Positions 34,852 to 43,892 are shown, numbered from the stretch's first letter. The stretch: DNA of 64,000 nucleotides from JAMXLO01 sp963850535 (GCA_963850535.1 CAWKMC010000021.1:124001-188000); one strand, 5' to 3'. The notes: generated by a model from the sequence alone, not told the origin. Numbers and translations are program-made.

Positions 34852-35790
34852 ATGGTCGCAATCCCAGGTGGCACCTTCTTGATGGGCTCCGACCACCACT
34901 ATCCGGAAGAAGCGCCTGCCCATCGTGTCACCGTGGCGCCTTTCTGGATCGATCGCACGCCTGTCACCAACCGACAGTTCAAGCAATTCGTGGCAGCGAC
35001 AGGCTATCTGACGGTGGCGGAAATCGCACCCGAACCGAAGGATTATCCAGACGCGCTGCCGCACATGCTGAAGCCGGGATCGCTGGTGTTTACAGCGCCG
35101 AAGCATCCAGTGGATTTACGCGACTGGTCGCAATGGTGGCGATTCGCGTTCGGCGCCAACTGGCGGCACCCGTTCGGGCGGGGAAAGCAGCGGGCACTGC
35201 CCGATCACCCGGTGGTTCATATCGCCTACAAGGACGCCCAGGCGTTTGCCGCGTGGGCGGGAAAGGAACTGCCGACGGAAGCCGAATGGGAGTTCGCCGC
35301 GCGAGCCGGACTGAATGGAGCCGAGTTTGCCTGGGGCGACGAGATGGAACCTGGCGGACGTCACATGGCGAATACGTGGCAAGGAATGTTCCCGCTGGAG
35401 AACTTGGCGACCGACGGATATCAGCGCACTTCGCCGGTCAGGGCGTTTCCGCCCAATGCGTATGGCGTGTACGACATGATCGGCAATGTTTGGGAATGGA
35501 CCACCGACTGGTTCTCGTCTCGCTACACAGCCGATGCGCCGAAAGCATGCTGCATTCCTGAAAACCCACGCGGCGGACCGGAGGCCGACAGCTACGATCC
35601 GCTTCAGCCGTCACTGCGCATTCCGCGCAAGGTGGTGAAAGGCGGCTCGCATCTCTGCGCCCCTAACTACTGCCGCCGTTACCGTCCTGCCGCGCGCCAT
35701 GCGCAGCAGATCAATTCTGGCATGAGCCATGTCGGCTTTCGCTGCGTTGTGAGGTCTGGAGGGGAAAGGAGTACCGAAGAAAATGCCTGA
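34852..35790 (+). CDS. Formylglycine-generating enzyme (SUMF1/FGE) family
   Basis: A 312-residue enzyme that oxidises the active-site Cys of type I sulfatases to formylglycine. The N-terminal IPGGTFLMGSDHHYPEEAPA, the central LPTEAEWEFAARAGL and NVWEWTTDW, and the C-terminal VVKGGSHLCAPNYCRRYRPA are present. Cys269 and Cys274 correspond to the catalytic pair of human FGE (336 and 341). Read in frame upstream, the sequence continues as CCSQPRQDNPPAIRAISD, which resembles the family N-terminus, but no start codon is visible there, so ATG 34852 is given. The last 8 bp overlap arylsulfatase 2. Confidence 0.9.
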   Translation: MVAIPGGTFLMGSDHHYPEEAPAHRVTVAPFWIDRTPVTNRQFKQFVAATGYLTVAEIAPEPKDYPDALPHMLKPGSLVFTAPKHPVDLRDWSQWWRFAFGANWRHPFGRGKQRALPDHPVVHIAYKDAQAFAAWAGKELPTEAEWEFAARAGLNGAEFAWGDEMEPGGRHMANTWQGMFPLENLATDGYQRTSPVRAFPPNAYGVYDMIGNVWEWTTDWFSSRYTADAPKACCIPENPRGGPEADSYDPLQPSLRIPRKVVKGGSHLCAPNYCRRYRPAARHAQQINSGMSHVGFRCVVRSGGERSTEENA

Positions 35791-37537
35791 AACAGAACAA
35801 GGTCTGATGTCGCGAGCATCGAAGCGAATCAGGCAACTGCTGGGTGCGACTGCACTGACGGTGTCCGCTGCAGTGGCCACACCGTCGACCGACGCACAGG
35901 CGCAGCCGGCGCCGCAGCACCCGAACATCCTCTTCATTATGGCAGATGATATCGGCCTGATGCAGGTGGGTGCCTACCACCGCGGCATAGGGCTCGGTGA
36001 AACGCCAAACATCGACCGCATCGGGCAGGAGGGCGGGCTCTTCACCCAGTACTACGCGATGCAGAGTTGCACATCGGGGCGGAACGCGTTCTTCACTGGC
36101 ATGTATCCGCTGCGCACGGGGATGATCCCGCCACAACTTCCGGGGAGTCCGAGCTACTTGCGGCCTGGTACCCCTGCACTGTCAAAGTTCCTGCTCGATC
36201 TCGGGTCAGATACGGGTGAGTTCGGCAAGAACCACCTGGGCGACCACACGGACGCGCTACCGACAGCGCACGGCTTCCAAGAATTCTGGGGTTATCTCTA
36301 TCACCTCGACGCCATGCAGCAGGTGAGCTTCCCCGATATCAACAAGTCGGAGACCCAACAGGGTATCGCGCCACCCTGCAAGAACACGCCCGTTCCTGGT
36401 CTCTCCGATCCGCCTGGAACGGTTGACCCGGCGACGACGATTTGTCTGACACCGCCGCGGCCGATCATCGCGTGCAAGTCCTCGGACGGCACGGCCAAGA
36501 ATCAGACCTGCCATGATGAAGGTCCCCTGTCGCTGGATCGGTCGAGGACCGTGGACGAGGAGATTTCTGCGAAGGTGGTCGACTTCCTCGATCGCAACGA
36601 CCCCAAGAAGACTAACAAGCCTTTCTTCGTGTGGTACAATCCGGCGCGAATGCACATCACTACGATGCTGTCGCCGAAATATGAGGCGATGCTTGGTGAG
36701 CGTGGTGGCAAGGACTGGGGCATCCAAGAAGCCGGTATGAAGCAGCTCGACGACAATGTCGGCTTGGTATTGAAAAAACTGGAGGACCTTGGTCAGCTCA
36801 ACAACACCATCGTGGTCTTCACCACAGACAACGGCGCCGAAGCGATCAGCTTCCCAGATGGTGGCGTGACGCCGTTCAATGGACAGAAGGGCGAGCCGAT
36901 GGAAGGCGGCTACCGAGTACCAGCGCTCATTCGCTGGCCGGGCGCCATCAAGCCTGGAACCTTGTACACAAAGATGTTCGCCTCGCTAGACTGGCTGCCG
37001 ACGTTCGTGGAGATCGCGGGGGGGCCGAAAGGGAACGACTTAAAGGGGCAGATCGAGAAGGGCGCTCACTCGGGAATCGTCAAGACGACGCTCGATGGCG
37101 TCAATCAAATCGACTATTTGACCGGCAAATCGCAAGAGTCGGCACGCGACGTGTTCTACTACTTCGCCGGCCCGGTGCCAGCGGCAGTGCGCTACAAGAA
37201 CTGGAAGATGTACTACCAGATGCCGCAAGCTGGCGCCGAAGGCTGGTTGCTGCCACCCGTGCCGCTGCATTGGACCGCAGTGCAGAACATCCTGCGTGAT
37301 CCGTTCGAGCAGGCGGTCGGGTTCGGCCAGAAGAGTGCGTTTAGTGTTGCCGGCGCGCTGGCAGCGCCGTCGACCGCTTACGTTTACGACTGGAACATGC
37401 TGCCAATCGGCCAGCAGCTCTGGCTCAAGTGGTTGGAGACTTTACGTGATTTCCCGCCCCTGCAGGCACCGGCGAGTTACAACCTCACGCAGGTGGAGGA
37501 GCAGGTCAAAAGTGCCGGCGGACACGCATCGGAGTAA
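35783..37537 (+). CDS. Arylsulfatase 2 (exported; C-T-S-G-R motif)
   Basis: A 584-residue sulfatase with an N-terminal export signal (SKRIRQLLGATALTVSAAVA, then DAQAQPAP), so it acts in the periplasm or outside. NILFIMADDIG holds the metal-binding DD, the modification site is C96-T-S-G-R100 in YAMQSCTSGRNAFFTGMYP, and FGKNHLGD and TTDNGAE follow. The third motif position is Ser where Pro or Ala is usual. An insert with several Cys residues (about 195-245) is not in sulfatase 1. Overlaps the FGE gene by 8 bp, which suggests coupled synthesis of enzyme and maturase. Confidence 0.9.
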   Translation: MPETEQGLMSRASKRIRQLLGATALTVSAAVATPSTDAQAQPAPQHPNILFIMADDIGLMQVGAYHRGIGLGETPNIDRIGQEGGLFTQYYAMQSCTSGRNAFFTGMYPLRTGMIPPQLPGSPSYLRPGTPALSKFLLDLGSDTGEFGKNHLGDHTDALPTAHGFQEFWGYLYHLDAMQQVSFPDINKSETQQGIAPPCKNTPVPGLSDPPGTVDPATTICLTPPRPIIACKSSDGTAKNQTCHDEGPLSLDRSRTVDEEISAKVVDFLDRNDPKKTNKPFFVWYNPARMHITTMLSPKYEAMLGERGGKDWGIQEAGMKQLDDNVGLVLKKLEDLGQLNNTIVVFTTDNGAEAISFPDGGVTPFNGQKGEPMEGGYRVPALIRWPGAIKPGTLYTKMFASLDWLPTFVEIAGGPKGNDLKGQIEKGAHSGIVKTTLDGVNQIDYLTGKSQESARDVFYYFAGPVPAAVRYKNWKMYYQMPQAGAEGWLLPPVPLHWTAVQNILRDPFEQAVGFGQKSAFSVAGALAAPSTAYVYDWNMLPIGQQLWLKWLETLRDFPPLQAPASYNLTQVEEQVKSAGGHASE

Positions 37538-37549
37538 CATGACCTGAGT

Positions 37550-37584
37550 GGGCCGCGGGCGTTCCTAGCTAAGTCCCGCGGGCC
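37550..37584 (+). terminator. Imperfect GC hairpin after arylsulfatase 2
   Basis: GGGCCGCGGG pairs with CCCGCGGGCC across a 15-base loop with one bulge, 12 bp after the sulfatase stop. No T-run follows. It could reduce read-through into the next gene, which has its own strong ribosome binding site (GAGGGG). Confidence 0.4.
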
Positions 37585-37633
37585 TCCAACAGTTGTTAGT
37601 CGGGTAGATGGCAGGAGACAGAGGGGAAGCACA

Positions 37634-38041
37634 ATGCAATCAACTTGGTCGTTTGCCGCTTGTGCGTTGGCGGTCGTCACTGGTTGGGCTGGCGGAGCCT
37701 CAGCACAGAGCTTTCCACCGGGCCGGATCTATGCCTTTCACTCGCCGGCGCAGGGCAGTTGTCCGTCGATGGACTGGCACATTGTCACGGAAGGGAATGG
37801 CACTCTCAACGGCATGATATCCTGGAACGGCATGCAGGACATGGCGACAGCCACCGGGACCTATAGTGCGCAAACCGGGACGTTCCGGATGACCGCCAAG
37901 GAAGTCGGTGGTCAGGGCCGGACGGCCACTATCAATGGGACAGTGGACAACAACACAGGGTGGCTTACGGCCAACATTCAGGGCGCCAACGTCAAGTGTC
38001 AGGGGGTCAAGGTGCCCTGGTTCGTGCCGTATAGAGGTTGA
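37634..38041 (+). CDS. Small exported protein, paralogue of the protein at 40986-41424
   Basis: A 135-residue secreted protein with a signal peptide (ACALAVVTGWAGGASA). The mature part reads PPGRIYAFHSPAQGSCPSMD, WHIVTEGNGTLNGMISWNGM and GGQGRTATINGTVDN, with two conserved Cys residues. The minus-strand gene at 40986-41424 encodes the same pattern (PPGRIYTFHSSAQSGCPGLD, GTVRSDGYLVANISGPNVNC). The pair defines a small family of unknown function near the sulfatase block. Confidence 0.7.
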   Translation: MQSTWSFAACALAVVTGWAGGASAQSFPPGRIYAFHSPAQGSCPSMDWHIVTEGNGTLNGMISWNGMQDMATATGTYSAQTGTFRMTAKEVGGQGRTATINGTVDNNTGWLTANIQGANVKCQGVKVPWFVPYRG

Positions 38042-38143
38042 AGCACGGCCCACGCACCAGATTCAGACGGCGAGAGTGGCTTTCTAACCGGCTCGTTGAG
38101 GGTCATTCTCGCTGTCTGCTAGCGACTGTCAGGGGAGGCAATC

Positions 38144-38671
38144 GTGAGTGGTCAACATGCGACATTGGCCCACAAGGCGGCCGAAGAGTTCAAGGCGATG
38201 CTGGCGCTCGCAGCCTATCTCTACGTCGGACTTGGTGCGCTATTGCTGGAGAGGACTGCACTGCTGCACGCAGAAGGCATTGGTTACGCGGCATGGGGCG
38301 GCGCGGCGGTAAAGGCACTCGTATTGGCCAAGTTCATGCTGATTGGGCATGCGCTGCACCTCGGCGAGCGATACCGGCATAAGCCGCTGATCTGGCCCAC
38401 GCTGCACATGGGGCTGGCGTTCCTGGTCCTGCTGCTGGTGCTGACGACCATCGAGGAGCTCGTGGTCGGCCTGATCCATCACAGACCCGTCGCTGAGTCC
38501 CTGACTCACATTGCCGGCCCCACGATCTTCGTGGTGATAGGCAACCTGCTGCTCATGTTCCTGATTCTGTTGCCATACTGCGCGTTTCGCAGCCTTGGCA
38601 ACGTCATTGGCGATGGCGCGCTGTTACGTATGTTCTTCGTGTCACGCGACGCAACGCCGGCTGTTCGCTGA
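38144..38671 (+). CDS. Four-helix inner-membrane protein of unknown function
   Basis: A 175-residue protein starting at GTG 38144 after AGGGGAGG. Four hydrophobic segments are visible: LALAAYLYVGLGALLL, ALVLAKFMLIGHALHLG, LGLAFLVLLLVLTTIEEL-type and VVIGNLLLMFLILLPYCAF. No family recognised with confidence. It is the last gene of the same-strand block that starts with the AraC pair. Confidence 0.65.
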   Translation: MSGQHATLAHKAAEEFKAMLALAAYLYVGLGALLLERTALLHAEGIGYAAWGGAAVKALVLAKFMLIGHALHLGERYRHKPLIWPTLHMGLAFLVLLLVLTTIEELVVGLIHHRPVAESLTHIAGPTIFVVIGNLLLMFLILLPYCAFRSLGNVIGDGALLRMFFVSRDATPAVR

Positions 38672-38731
38672 TGGCGTCGACTGGCGACGCGGCGGATTGC
38701 AGATAGGACTCCACGCGCGCAAACTTGCGCC

Positions 38732-39526
38732 ATGTCGAAGACCTATCAGACCCTGCAGGTTGCAGAGCCGCAGCCACACACGCTGCTGGTGACGTTGAGC
38801 CGTCCCGAAGTCGCCAATGCGATGAACACGCAGATGGGACTGGACCTGCTCGATCTGTTCCATGCGATCGGCGGGGCGCCGAACGAGCGGCGCTGCATTG
38901 TACTCACCGGATCGGGCGCGCGTGCGTTCTGCGCCGGCGGCGACCTTAAAGAGCGCAACGGCATGACCGATCCACAGTGGCAGGACCAGCACCTGATCTT
39001 CGAGCGCGCCATTCGTGCGATCATCCATTGCCCAGTGCCGATCATTGCGGCGGTGAATGGTGCGGCCTATGCCGGCGGGATGGAGATCTCGCTATGCGCC
39101 GACTTCATCTACGCAGCCGAACACGCGCGCTTCGCGCTGACCGAGGTGACGCTGGGGATCATGCCGGGCGCCGGCGGCACGCAGACCTTGCCGCGTGCCG
39201 TTGGTGCGCGGCGGGCGAAGGAGATCCTGCTGACCGGGCGGCCGTTCTCGGCGGAGCAGGCGTTCGAGTGGGGCATGGTGAACCGGATCTGCAAGGCCGA
39301 AACATTGCTGGTTGAAGCGCTAGAGACGGCGGCTACGATCGCTGGCAACGCGCCGATCTCGACCCGGCAAATCAAACAGTCGGTGAATTACGGGCTGAAC
39401 ATGGACCTGGCCAGCGGGATGATGTTCGAGATCGAGGCGTATAACCGCATGGTGCCCACTGAGGACCGCCACGAAGGCATTCGCGCATTCAACGAAAAGC
39501 GCAAGCCGGTATTCCAGGGGCGCTGA
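38732..39526 (+). CDS. Enoyl-CoA hydratase/isomerase family protein
   Basis: A 264-residue crotonase-fold enzyme. ALTGSGARAFCAGGDLKER forms the first oxyanion loop (actual text VLTGSGARAFCAGGDL), and AAVNGAAYAGGMEISLCADF the second; LGIMPGAGGTQTLPRAVG follows. The catalytic Glu positions are plausible for a hydratase (TEVTLGIMPGAGG). 12 bp separate it from the MmgE/PrpD gene, so they are likely one operon in acyl-CoA metabolism. Confidence 0.92.
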   Translation: MSKTYQTLQVAEPQPHTLLVTLSRPEVANAMNTQMGLDLLDLFHAIGGAPNERRCIVLTGSGARAFCAGGDLKERNGMTDPQWQDQHLIFERAIRAIIHCPVPIIAAVNGAAYAGGMEISLCADFIYAAEHARFALTEVTLGIMPGAGGTQTLPRAVGARRAKEILLTGRPFSAEQAFEWGMVNRICKAETLLVEALETAATIAGNAPISTRQIKQSVNYGLNMDLASGMMFEIEAYNRMVPTEDRHEGIRAFNEKRKPVFQGR

Positions 39527-39538
39527 GGAGCAAGCGAC

Positions 39539-40909
39539 ATGAACGTGATCAGCGATATCGGTGCGCAGAACCTGACGCGGACGCTGGCCGAGCAGGCGCG
39601 GACGCTGCGCTATGAGGACATGCCGGAGGACGTACGCCAGCTCGCGCGGCAGTGCCTGTTGGATTATCTCGCCTGCACGCTGGCGGGTGCCAAGGAAGAG
39701 CTGACCGAAATCCTGCTGGCCGAGATGCTGGTGCATGGCGGCACGCCGGCCGCGACGATCATCGGGCATGCGGAACGCTTGCCTGCTCTGTCGGCGGCGC
39801 TGGTCAACGGTGCCGCATCGCATGCGCTGGATTTCGATGATGTCAACATGGCGATGACGGGGCACCCTTCGGTGGTGCTGCTGTCGGCACTGCTCCCGCT
39901 GGCGGAGGAGCGCGGCAGTGCGGCGCGTGACGTGCTGGCAGCGTTTGTCGCAGGGTACGAGTTGCAGTGCCGGCTGGGACAGCTGCTCGCGCCGGGGCAT
40001 TACAATGTGCTTGGCTTCCATGCGACAGGCACTCTCGGCAGCTTCGGTGCGGCGGCGGCGTGCGCTCACCTCTTGGGCTTGAACGCTGAACAGTTCGCCA
40101 CCGCGCTAGGTGTCGCGGGCACACAGGCGGCGGGCTTGAAGTCGATGTTCGGCACGATGTGCAAGCCGCTGCATGCAGGCAAGGCGGCGCAGAACGGATT
40201 GCTAGCCTCACGCCTGGTGCAGCGCGGCTTTACCAGCCGCGATGACGTGCTGGAGTGCGCGCAGGGCTTTGCTCGGACGCACAGTCCGGACTTCAATCCG
40301 AGCGCTGCTTTGGCCGAACCATCGGGTGGCTTCCATATCCGCAACAACCTCTTCAAGTATCATGCGGCATGCTACATGACCCATGCGCCGATCGAGGCCG
40401 CGCGCAAGCTTCGCGAACAGCTCGCGCTCAAGCCAGAGCAGATTGCGCGGATCAAGCTGAGTCTGGACGAGACATGCGATCGCGTATGCAACATCCTGGC
40501 CCCGCGCACCGGGCTGGAAGCGAAGTTCAGCCTGCGCCTGACCACGGCGATGGCGCTGGCCGGCGTGGATACCGGGGGGCTCGGCAGCTATTCAGTGCAA
40601 ACGGCTGCTGACCCGACCTTGATTGCGCTGCGCGACAAGGTGGAGTTCGATTTCCAGACGGGTCGGCCTAATACGATCGCCGAGTTGGAAGTCGGGCTAA
40701 CGGATGGGCGCACCGTGGCGGCGTCGCACAACTCAGGCATCCCGGCCAGCGATTTCGATGAGCAAGGGCGACGGTTGGCGGAGAAGTTCATGGCGCTCGC
40801 TTCGCCGGTGATCGGCGAAGCCAAGGCGCGCGATCTCGTCGTGGAGATCAGCGAGCTGAGACCTGGGGATAAGTTGCAGCGCATCTTGCAGCTCTGCGCT
40901 GCCAGCTAG
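39539..40909 (+). CDS. MmgE/PrpD family protein
   Basis: A 456-residue member of the 2-methylcitrate dehydratase superfamily. CLLDYLACTLAGAKEELTE, NGAASHALDFDDVNMAMTGH and SMFGTMCKPLHAGKAAQNGL are the hallmark segments. Besides 2-methylcitrate, family members act on other hydroxy-di- and tricarboxylates or racemise; the substrate here is unknown. Co-directional with the enoyl-CoA hydratase gene. Confidence 0.92.
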   Translation: MNVISDIGAQNLTRTLAEQARTLRYEDMPEDVRQLARQCLLDYLACTLAGAKEELTEILLAEMLVHGGTPAATIIGHAERLPALSAALVNGAASHALDFDDVNMAMTGHPSVVLLSALLPLAEERGSAARDVLAAFVAGYELQCRLGQLLAPGHYNVLGFHATGTLGSFGAAAACAHLLGLNAEQFATALGVAGTQAAGLKSMFGTMCKPLHAGKAAQNGLLASRLVQRGFTSRDDVLECAQGFARTHSPDFNPSAALAEPSGGFHIRNNLFKYHAACYMTHAPIEAARKLREQLALKPEQIARIKLSLDETCDRVCNILAPRTGLEAKFSLRLTTAMALAGVDTGGLGSYSVQTAADPTLIALRDKVEFDFQTGRPNTIAELEVGLTDGRTVAASHNSGIPASDFDEQGRRLAEKFMALASPVIGEAKARDLVVEISELRPGDKLQRILQLCAAS

Positions 40910-40924
40910 GGCGTCCTTTCGCCG

Positions 40925-40954
40925 CAGATGGCCGCGCCGTGGCCCGGCCATCTG
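40925..40954. terminator. Hairpin between convergent genes
   Basis: Perfect 10-bp inverted repeat (CAGATGGCCG and complement) around a 10-base loop, between the PrpD stop (plus) and the lipoprotein stop (minus). The position suits a bidirectional terminator, although T-runs are absent. Confidence 0.5.
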
Positions 40955-40985
40955 ACGGTGCCCATCTACCTTGGCGCCAAGGTGC

Positions 40986-41424
40986 TCACTGACTCGGAGG
41001 CGGCGGCGCCGACCAACCAACCATGATCCCCTGGCAGTTCACGTTTGGACCACTGATATTGGCGACCAGATAGCCATCGCTGCGGACTGTTCCGCTGATA
41101 TCGGCGGTTCGATGCTGGCCACCTAGTTCCTCCGCAGTCATCTGGAACGTTCTGGCTTGCGGGTTGATGGTACCACTGGCATGCGCCATCGACTGCCAAT
41201 TATTCCAGGCGACCATGCCGTCGAGCATATTGTCCGGTGTCAGTCACAACATGCCAATCCAAGCCAGGGCATCCTGACTGCGCCGATGAATGGAAGGTGT
41301 ATATGCGTCCCGGCGGCAACTGCTGCATTGCCGCTGCGGCAGCGGGCGGCGGCGGCGGTTTAGGCGTGCAGGCCGCGGCACCGACCGCGAGCGCGCCAAG
41401 GCCCACATATTTGGCCAATGTCAT
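40986..41424 (-). pseudogene. Lipoprotein paralogue of the 37634 protein (frameshifted)
   Basis: Starts MTLAKYVGLGALAVGAAACT, a signal peptide with a lipobox (GAAAC), followed by a Pro/Ala linker and PPGRIYTFHSSAQSGCPGLD, WHVVTDTG. The frame is lost near 41235-41240; the next frame continues MLDGMVAWNNWQSMAHASG and ends SAPPPPSQ. Compared with the intact paralogue at 37634, one base is missing in the middle. Reconstructed length is about 146 residues. Confidence 0.72.
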
Positions 41425-41610
41425 TTGCTGCGTCCCCTTCCCTCCAGAGAATTTATTCTTTCCCGCAATCTGCTGGCACCGGCAACACCTCGACGGTGTC
41501 ATCATAGGAGATTGCGCACATCTTGGTCACGGTGTTGTCGGCAGATCACACTCCGCAAGGAACGACCAGCAAAGCGAAAGGCATGTAACACCCTTACATT
41601 TCGTTACAAT

Positions 41611-42513
41611 TCATCCAAAGGTTACGAAGATCTCCTCCAGCGCCTTCAGCTGACCGCCCGAGGCCGAAGAGGGAACAATGACCGGCGTGTGAACGCCGGA
41701 CGCCTGCCATGCCTCGACGCCTTCGCGGACCCGCGCTGCGGGACCGAACAGCGCGACATCGGCCAGCCAGCGATCTGTCAGGAAGCGCGGCACATCGTCG
41801 CGGCGGTTCTCTGTAATGGCACTCTCAATCGCGGACATCTCTTCGACGAAGCCGGCCTCCTTCCAGTAGTTTCGATAATTCGGCAGGAACGCGTAATGAA
41901 TGAGGTTTTTGCGGCAGACCGCCATTGCCGCTTCTACATCGTCGCTGATGCAGGTCGGCAGCATGTTGCCGATGAAGAACGCAGGGTCGTCGCGCTTCGC
42001 TGCAGGCAGTGCCGCTAGCGATGCTGCCATGTGCGAACGGGCAGCATTTGCGAATACCACACCCTGAGAGATTTCGCCGGCGAGCGCCACCATCTTCTGT
42101 CGCAGCGCGGCGATGATGATCGGTGGGAACTCGCCGACGCCTTCGACGGCGCGCAGTCTTTCGACAAAGGCGCGCGTGTCGCCGAGTGGCTTGCCGACAG
42201 TCACGCCCATTCGCTGGTGGCCTGGTGCATGTGCGACACCGATGCCGAGGCGGAAGCGGCCGCCAGAGGCCTCGTGCATGAAGGCGGCGCTCTGCGCGAA
42301 GTCCAGCACGGTGCGGGCATAGATCGGCGCGATCGCGGTGCCGAACGGGATGCGGTCGGTGTTCCAGCACATCGCCTCACACTGCGACATGTTGCCGTAC
42401 ATGCTGGGCGTGTAGATACCAGCGTAGCCGCGACGTTCGATGTCGCGGGCGATTTCGAGGGTGAGGCGGCGGCGGCCGGGTACTGCGACGAGGGAAATTG
42501 CTGGCAGGGGCAT
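41611..42513 (-). CDS. LLM-class flavin-dependent oxidoreductase 1
   Basis: A 300-residue luciferase-like TIM-barrel protein. The strand ISLVAVPGRRRLTLEIARDI, the helix SAAFMHEASGGRFRLGIGVA and the cofactor region QRMGVTVGKPLGDTRAFVE are typical of F420/FMN-dependent LLM enzymes. The loop FVTFG at the C-terminus ends the barrel. Substrate unknown. The region 41425-41610 upstream of the lipoprotein contains TGTAAC/GTTACA in AT-rich sequence and could be that gene's promoter. Confidence 0.85.
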   Translation of the reverse strand: MPLPAISLVAVPGRRRLTLEIARDIERRGYAGIYTPSMYGNMSQCEAMCWNTDRIPFGTAIAPIYARTVLDFAQSAAFMHEASGGRFRLGIGVAHAPGHQRMGVTVGKPLGDTRAFVERLRAVEGVGEFPPIIIAALRQKMVALAGEISQGVVFANAARSHMAASLAALPAAKRDDPAFFIGNMLPTCISDDVEAAMAVCRKNLIHYAFLPNYRNYWKEAGFVEEMSAIESAITENRRDDVPRFLTDRWLADVALFGPAARVREGVEAWQASGVHTPVIVPSSASGGQLKALEEIFVTFG

Positions 42514-42598
42514 GGCGGTTCACCTGGGTGGTAGCAACGATCAGCTTGCGAGCCGACGGTCCGAAGGGCAAGCTGCGAGCGACTGAATGGAGGATGAC

Positions 42599-43174
42599 AT
42601 GGCTGTCGCTGAAGCCGTCCAGGATAAGCAGAAGCTGCTCGCCGAACCGCCGCAGCGTCTACACCATCACGCGTATGTCGTGCGCGATCAGGAAGTGAAC
42701 CGGCAGTTCTTCGAGGAGCTGCTGGGCATTCCCCTGGTCGCCACCTGGTGCGAGAAGCACCACAATGCGCAGCTCGGCCGCGAGGTGGCGATGTGCCACA
42801 CCTTCTTCGGCATGGGTGATGGCGGTGCGCTGGCGTTCTTCTCGTTTGCCGATCCCGAAATCTATAAGCTGATTATCGCGGAGAAGCCGCCGGTGATCGG
42901 CAGCTTCGACCACGTGGCGTTCAAAGTGTCCGATCGTACCTATGGCGAGATCGTCGATCGGCTGCAGCAGGCGGGGGAAAAATTCCGCGAGAACGACCAC
43001 GGGTATTGCAAGTCGGTGTATGCGACATCGCCAGACGGGTTAATTGTTGAATTCACTGTCGATCCGCCGGGCGTAGAGCAGATCGACGCTATCCGACGTG
43101 CGGATGCGCATTCGGAGTTGGCACGCTGGATGGCAGGCGATCACCGCACCAACAACGACCTGCGACCGCACTAG
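42599..43174 (+). CDS. VOC family protein (glyoxalase-like)
   Basis: A 191-residue protein with two beta-alpha-beta modules: RLHHHAYVVRDQEVNRQFFE carries the first metal His, and VIGSFDHVAFKVSDRTYGEI with YATSPDGLIVEFTVDP the second His and Glu. The start at ATG 42599 follows GGAGG. Divergent from the LLM gene with 85 bp between starts; the two may act on the same compound. Confidence 0.82.
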   Translation: MAVAEAVQDKQKLLAEPPQRLHHHAYVVRDQEVNRQFFEELLGIPLVATWCEKHHNAQLGREVAMCHTFFGMGDGGALAFFSFADPEIYKLIIAEKPPVIGSFDHVAFKVSDRTYGEIVDRLQQAGEKFRENDHGYCKSVYATSPDGLIVEFTVDPPGVEQIDAIRRADAHSELARWMAGDHRTNNDLRPH

Positions 43175-43180
43175 ATACGG

Positions 43181-43892
43181 ATGGCGCCGCGCACGCTCAA
43201 AGTCGGTGCGGCGTTGCCGGATCCGCCGTTCGAGTTGATGGATGGCAATGGTCCGACTGGGTTCGACATTGCGCTCATGCAGCGGATCGCCCGACACCTT
43301 GGCCGCGAATGGCAGCTGGCGCGCTACGAAGGAGCCGACTTCAACGGCATCTTCGCCGGTCTTGATAGCGGAGCCTATGACTGCATCGCCTCCGGTACGA
43401 CCATCACGTCCGAGCGCGAGCAGGTCGTGGATTTCTGCCAGCCTTACGTTCTCTCTGGTCAATCGTTGGTTGTCGATGCAGTCCGGCTGCCAAACGTGCG
43501 TGGTATCGACGACCTCAACGGTCTGACCATTGGGGTGCAGCGGGGCAATACGAGCCAGCCTGTGGCTGACCGGTTGGTGGCTGAGCACCGTGCGGCGCGC
43601 GTGCGGGTTTATGCCTACGACGAGATCGAAATGGCTCTGGCGGACCTGACGACCGGCGGGTGCGACGTCTTCATGAAACTGGCACCGGTCACGGCATGGT
43701 TCGTACCGAGACAGGCCTCGCCTTAAAGTCGTTGCGACCGGCATCACGCGCGAGCGCCTCGCCATATGCGTACGCAAAGGCGATACAGCGCTGAGGACCG
43801 CCATAGACAGTGCACAGGCAACCCTTGTCAGGGACGGCATATTACCCGCCCTGATCAATAAATGGCTCGGAACGGCGGCCACGCCGCCATAA
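43181..43892 (+). CDS. Family-3 solute-binding protein (amino-acid type), frameshifted
   Basis: About 236 residues after repair. LKVGAALPDPPFELMDGNGP, GFDIALMQRIARHLG, YDCIASGTTITSEREQVVDF and DLNGLTIGVQRGNTSQP match periplasmic amino-acid-binding proteins of ABC transporters. The frame breaks near 43705 and continues in the next frame to NKWLGTAATPP at TAA 43890-43892. No signal peptide is visible at MAPRTLKVG and no permease or ATPase is nearby, so it is an orphan and may not be exported as given. Confidence 0.78.

Noticed and set aside
41584..41608. TGTAAC/GTTACA inverted repeat as a possible operator
   Set aside because: Six-base arms with a 13-base spacer in AT-rich sequence are weak evidence on their own; mentioned only as a possible promoter area.
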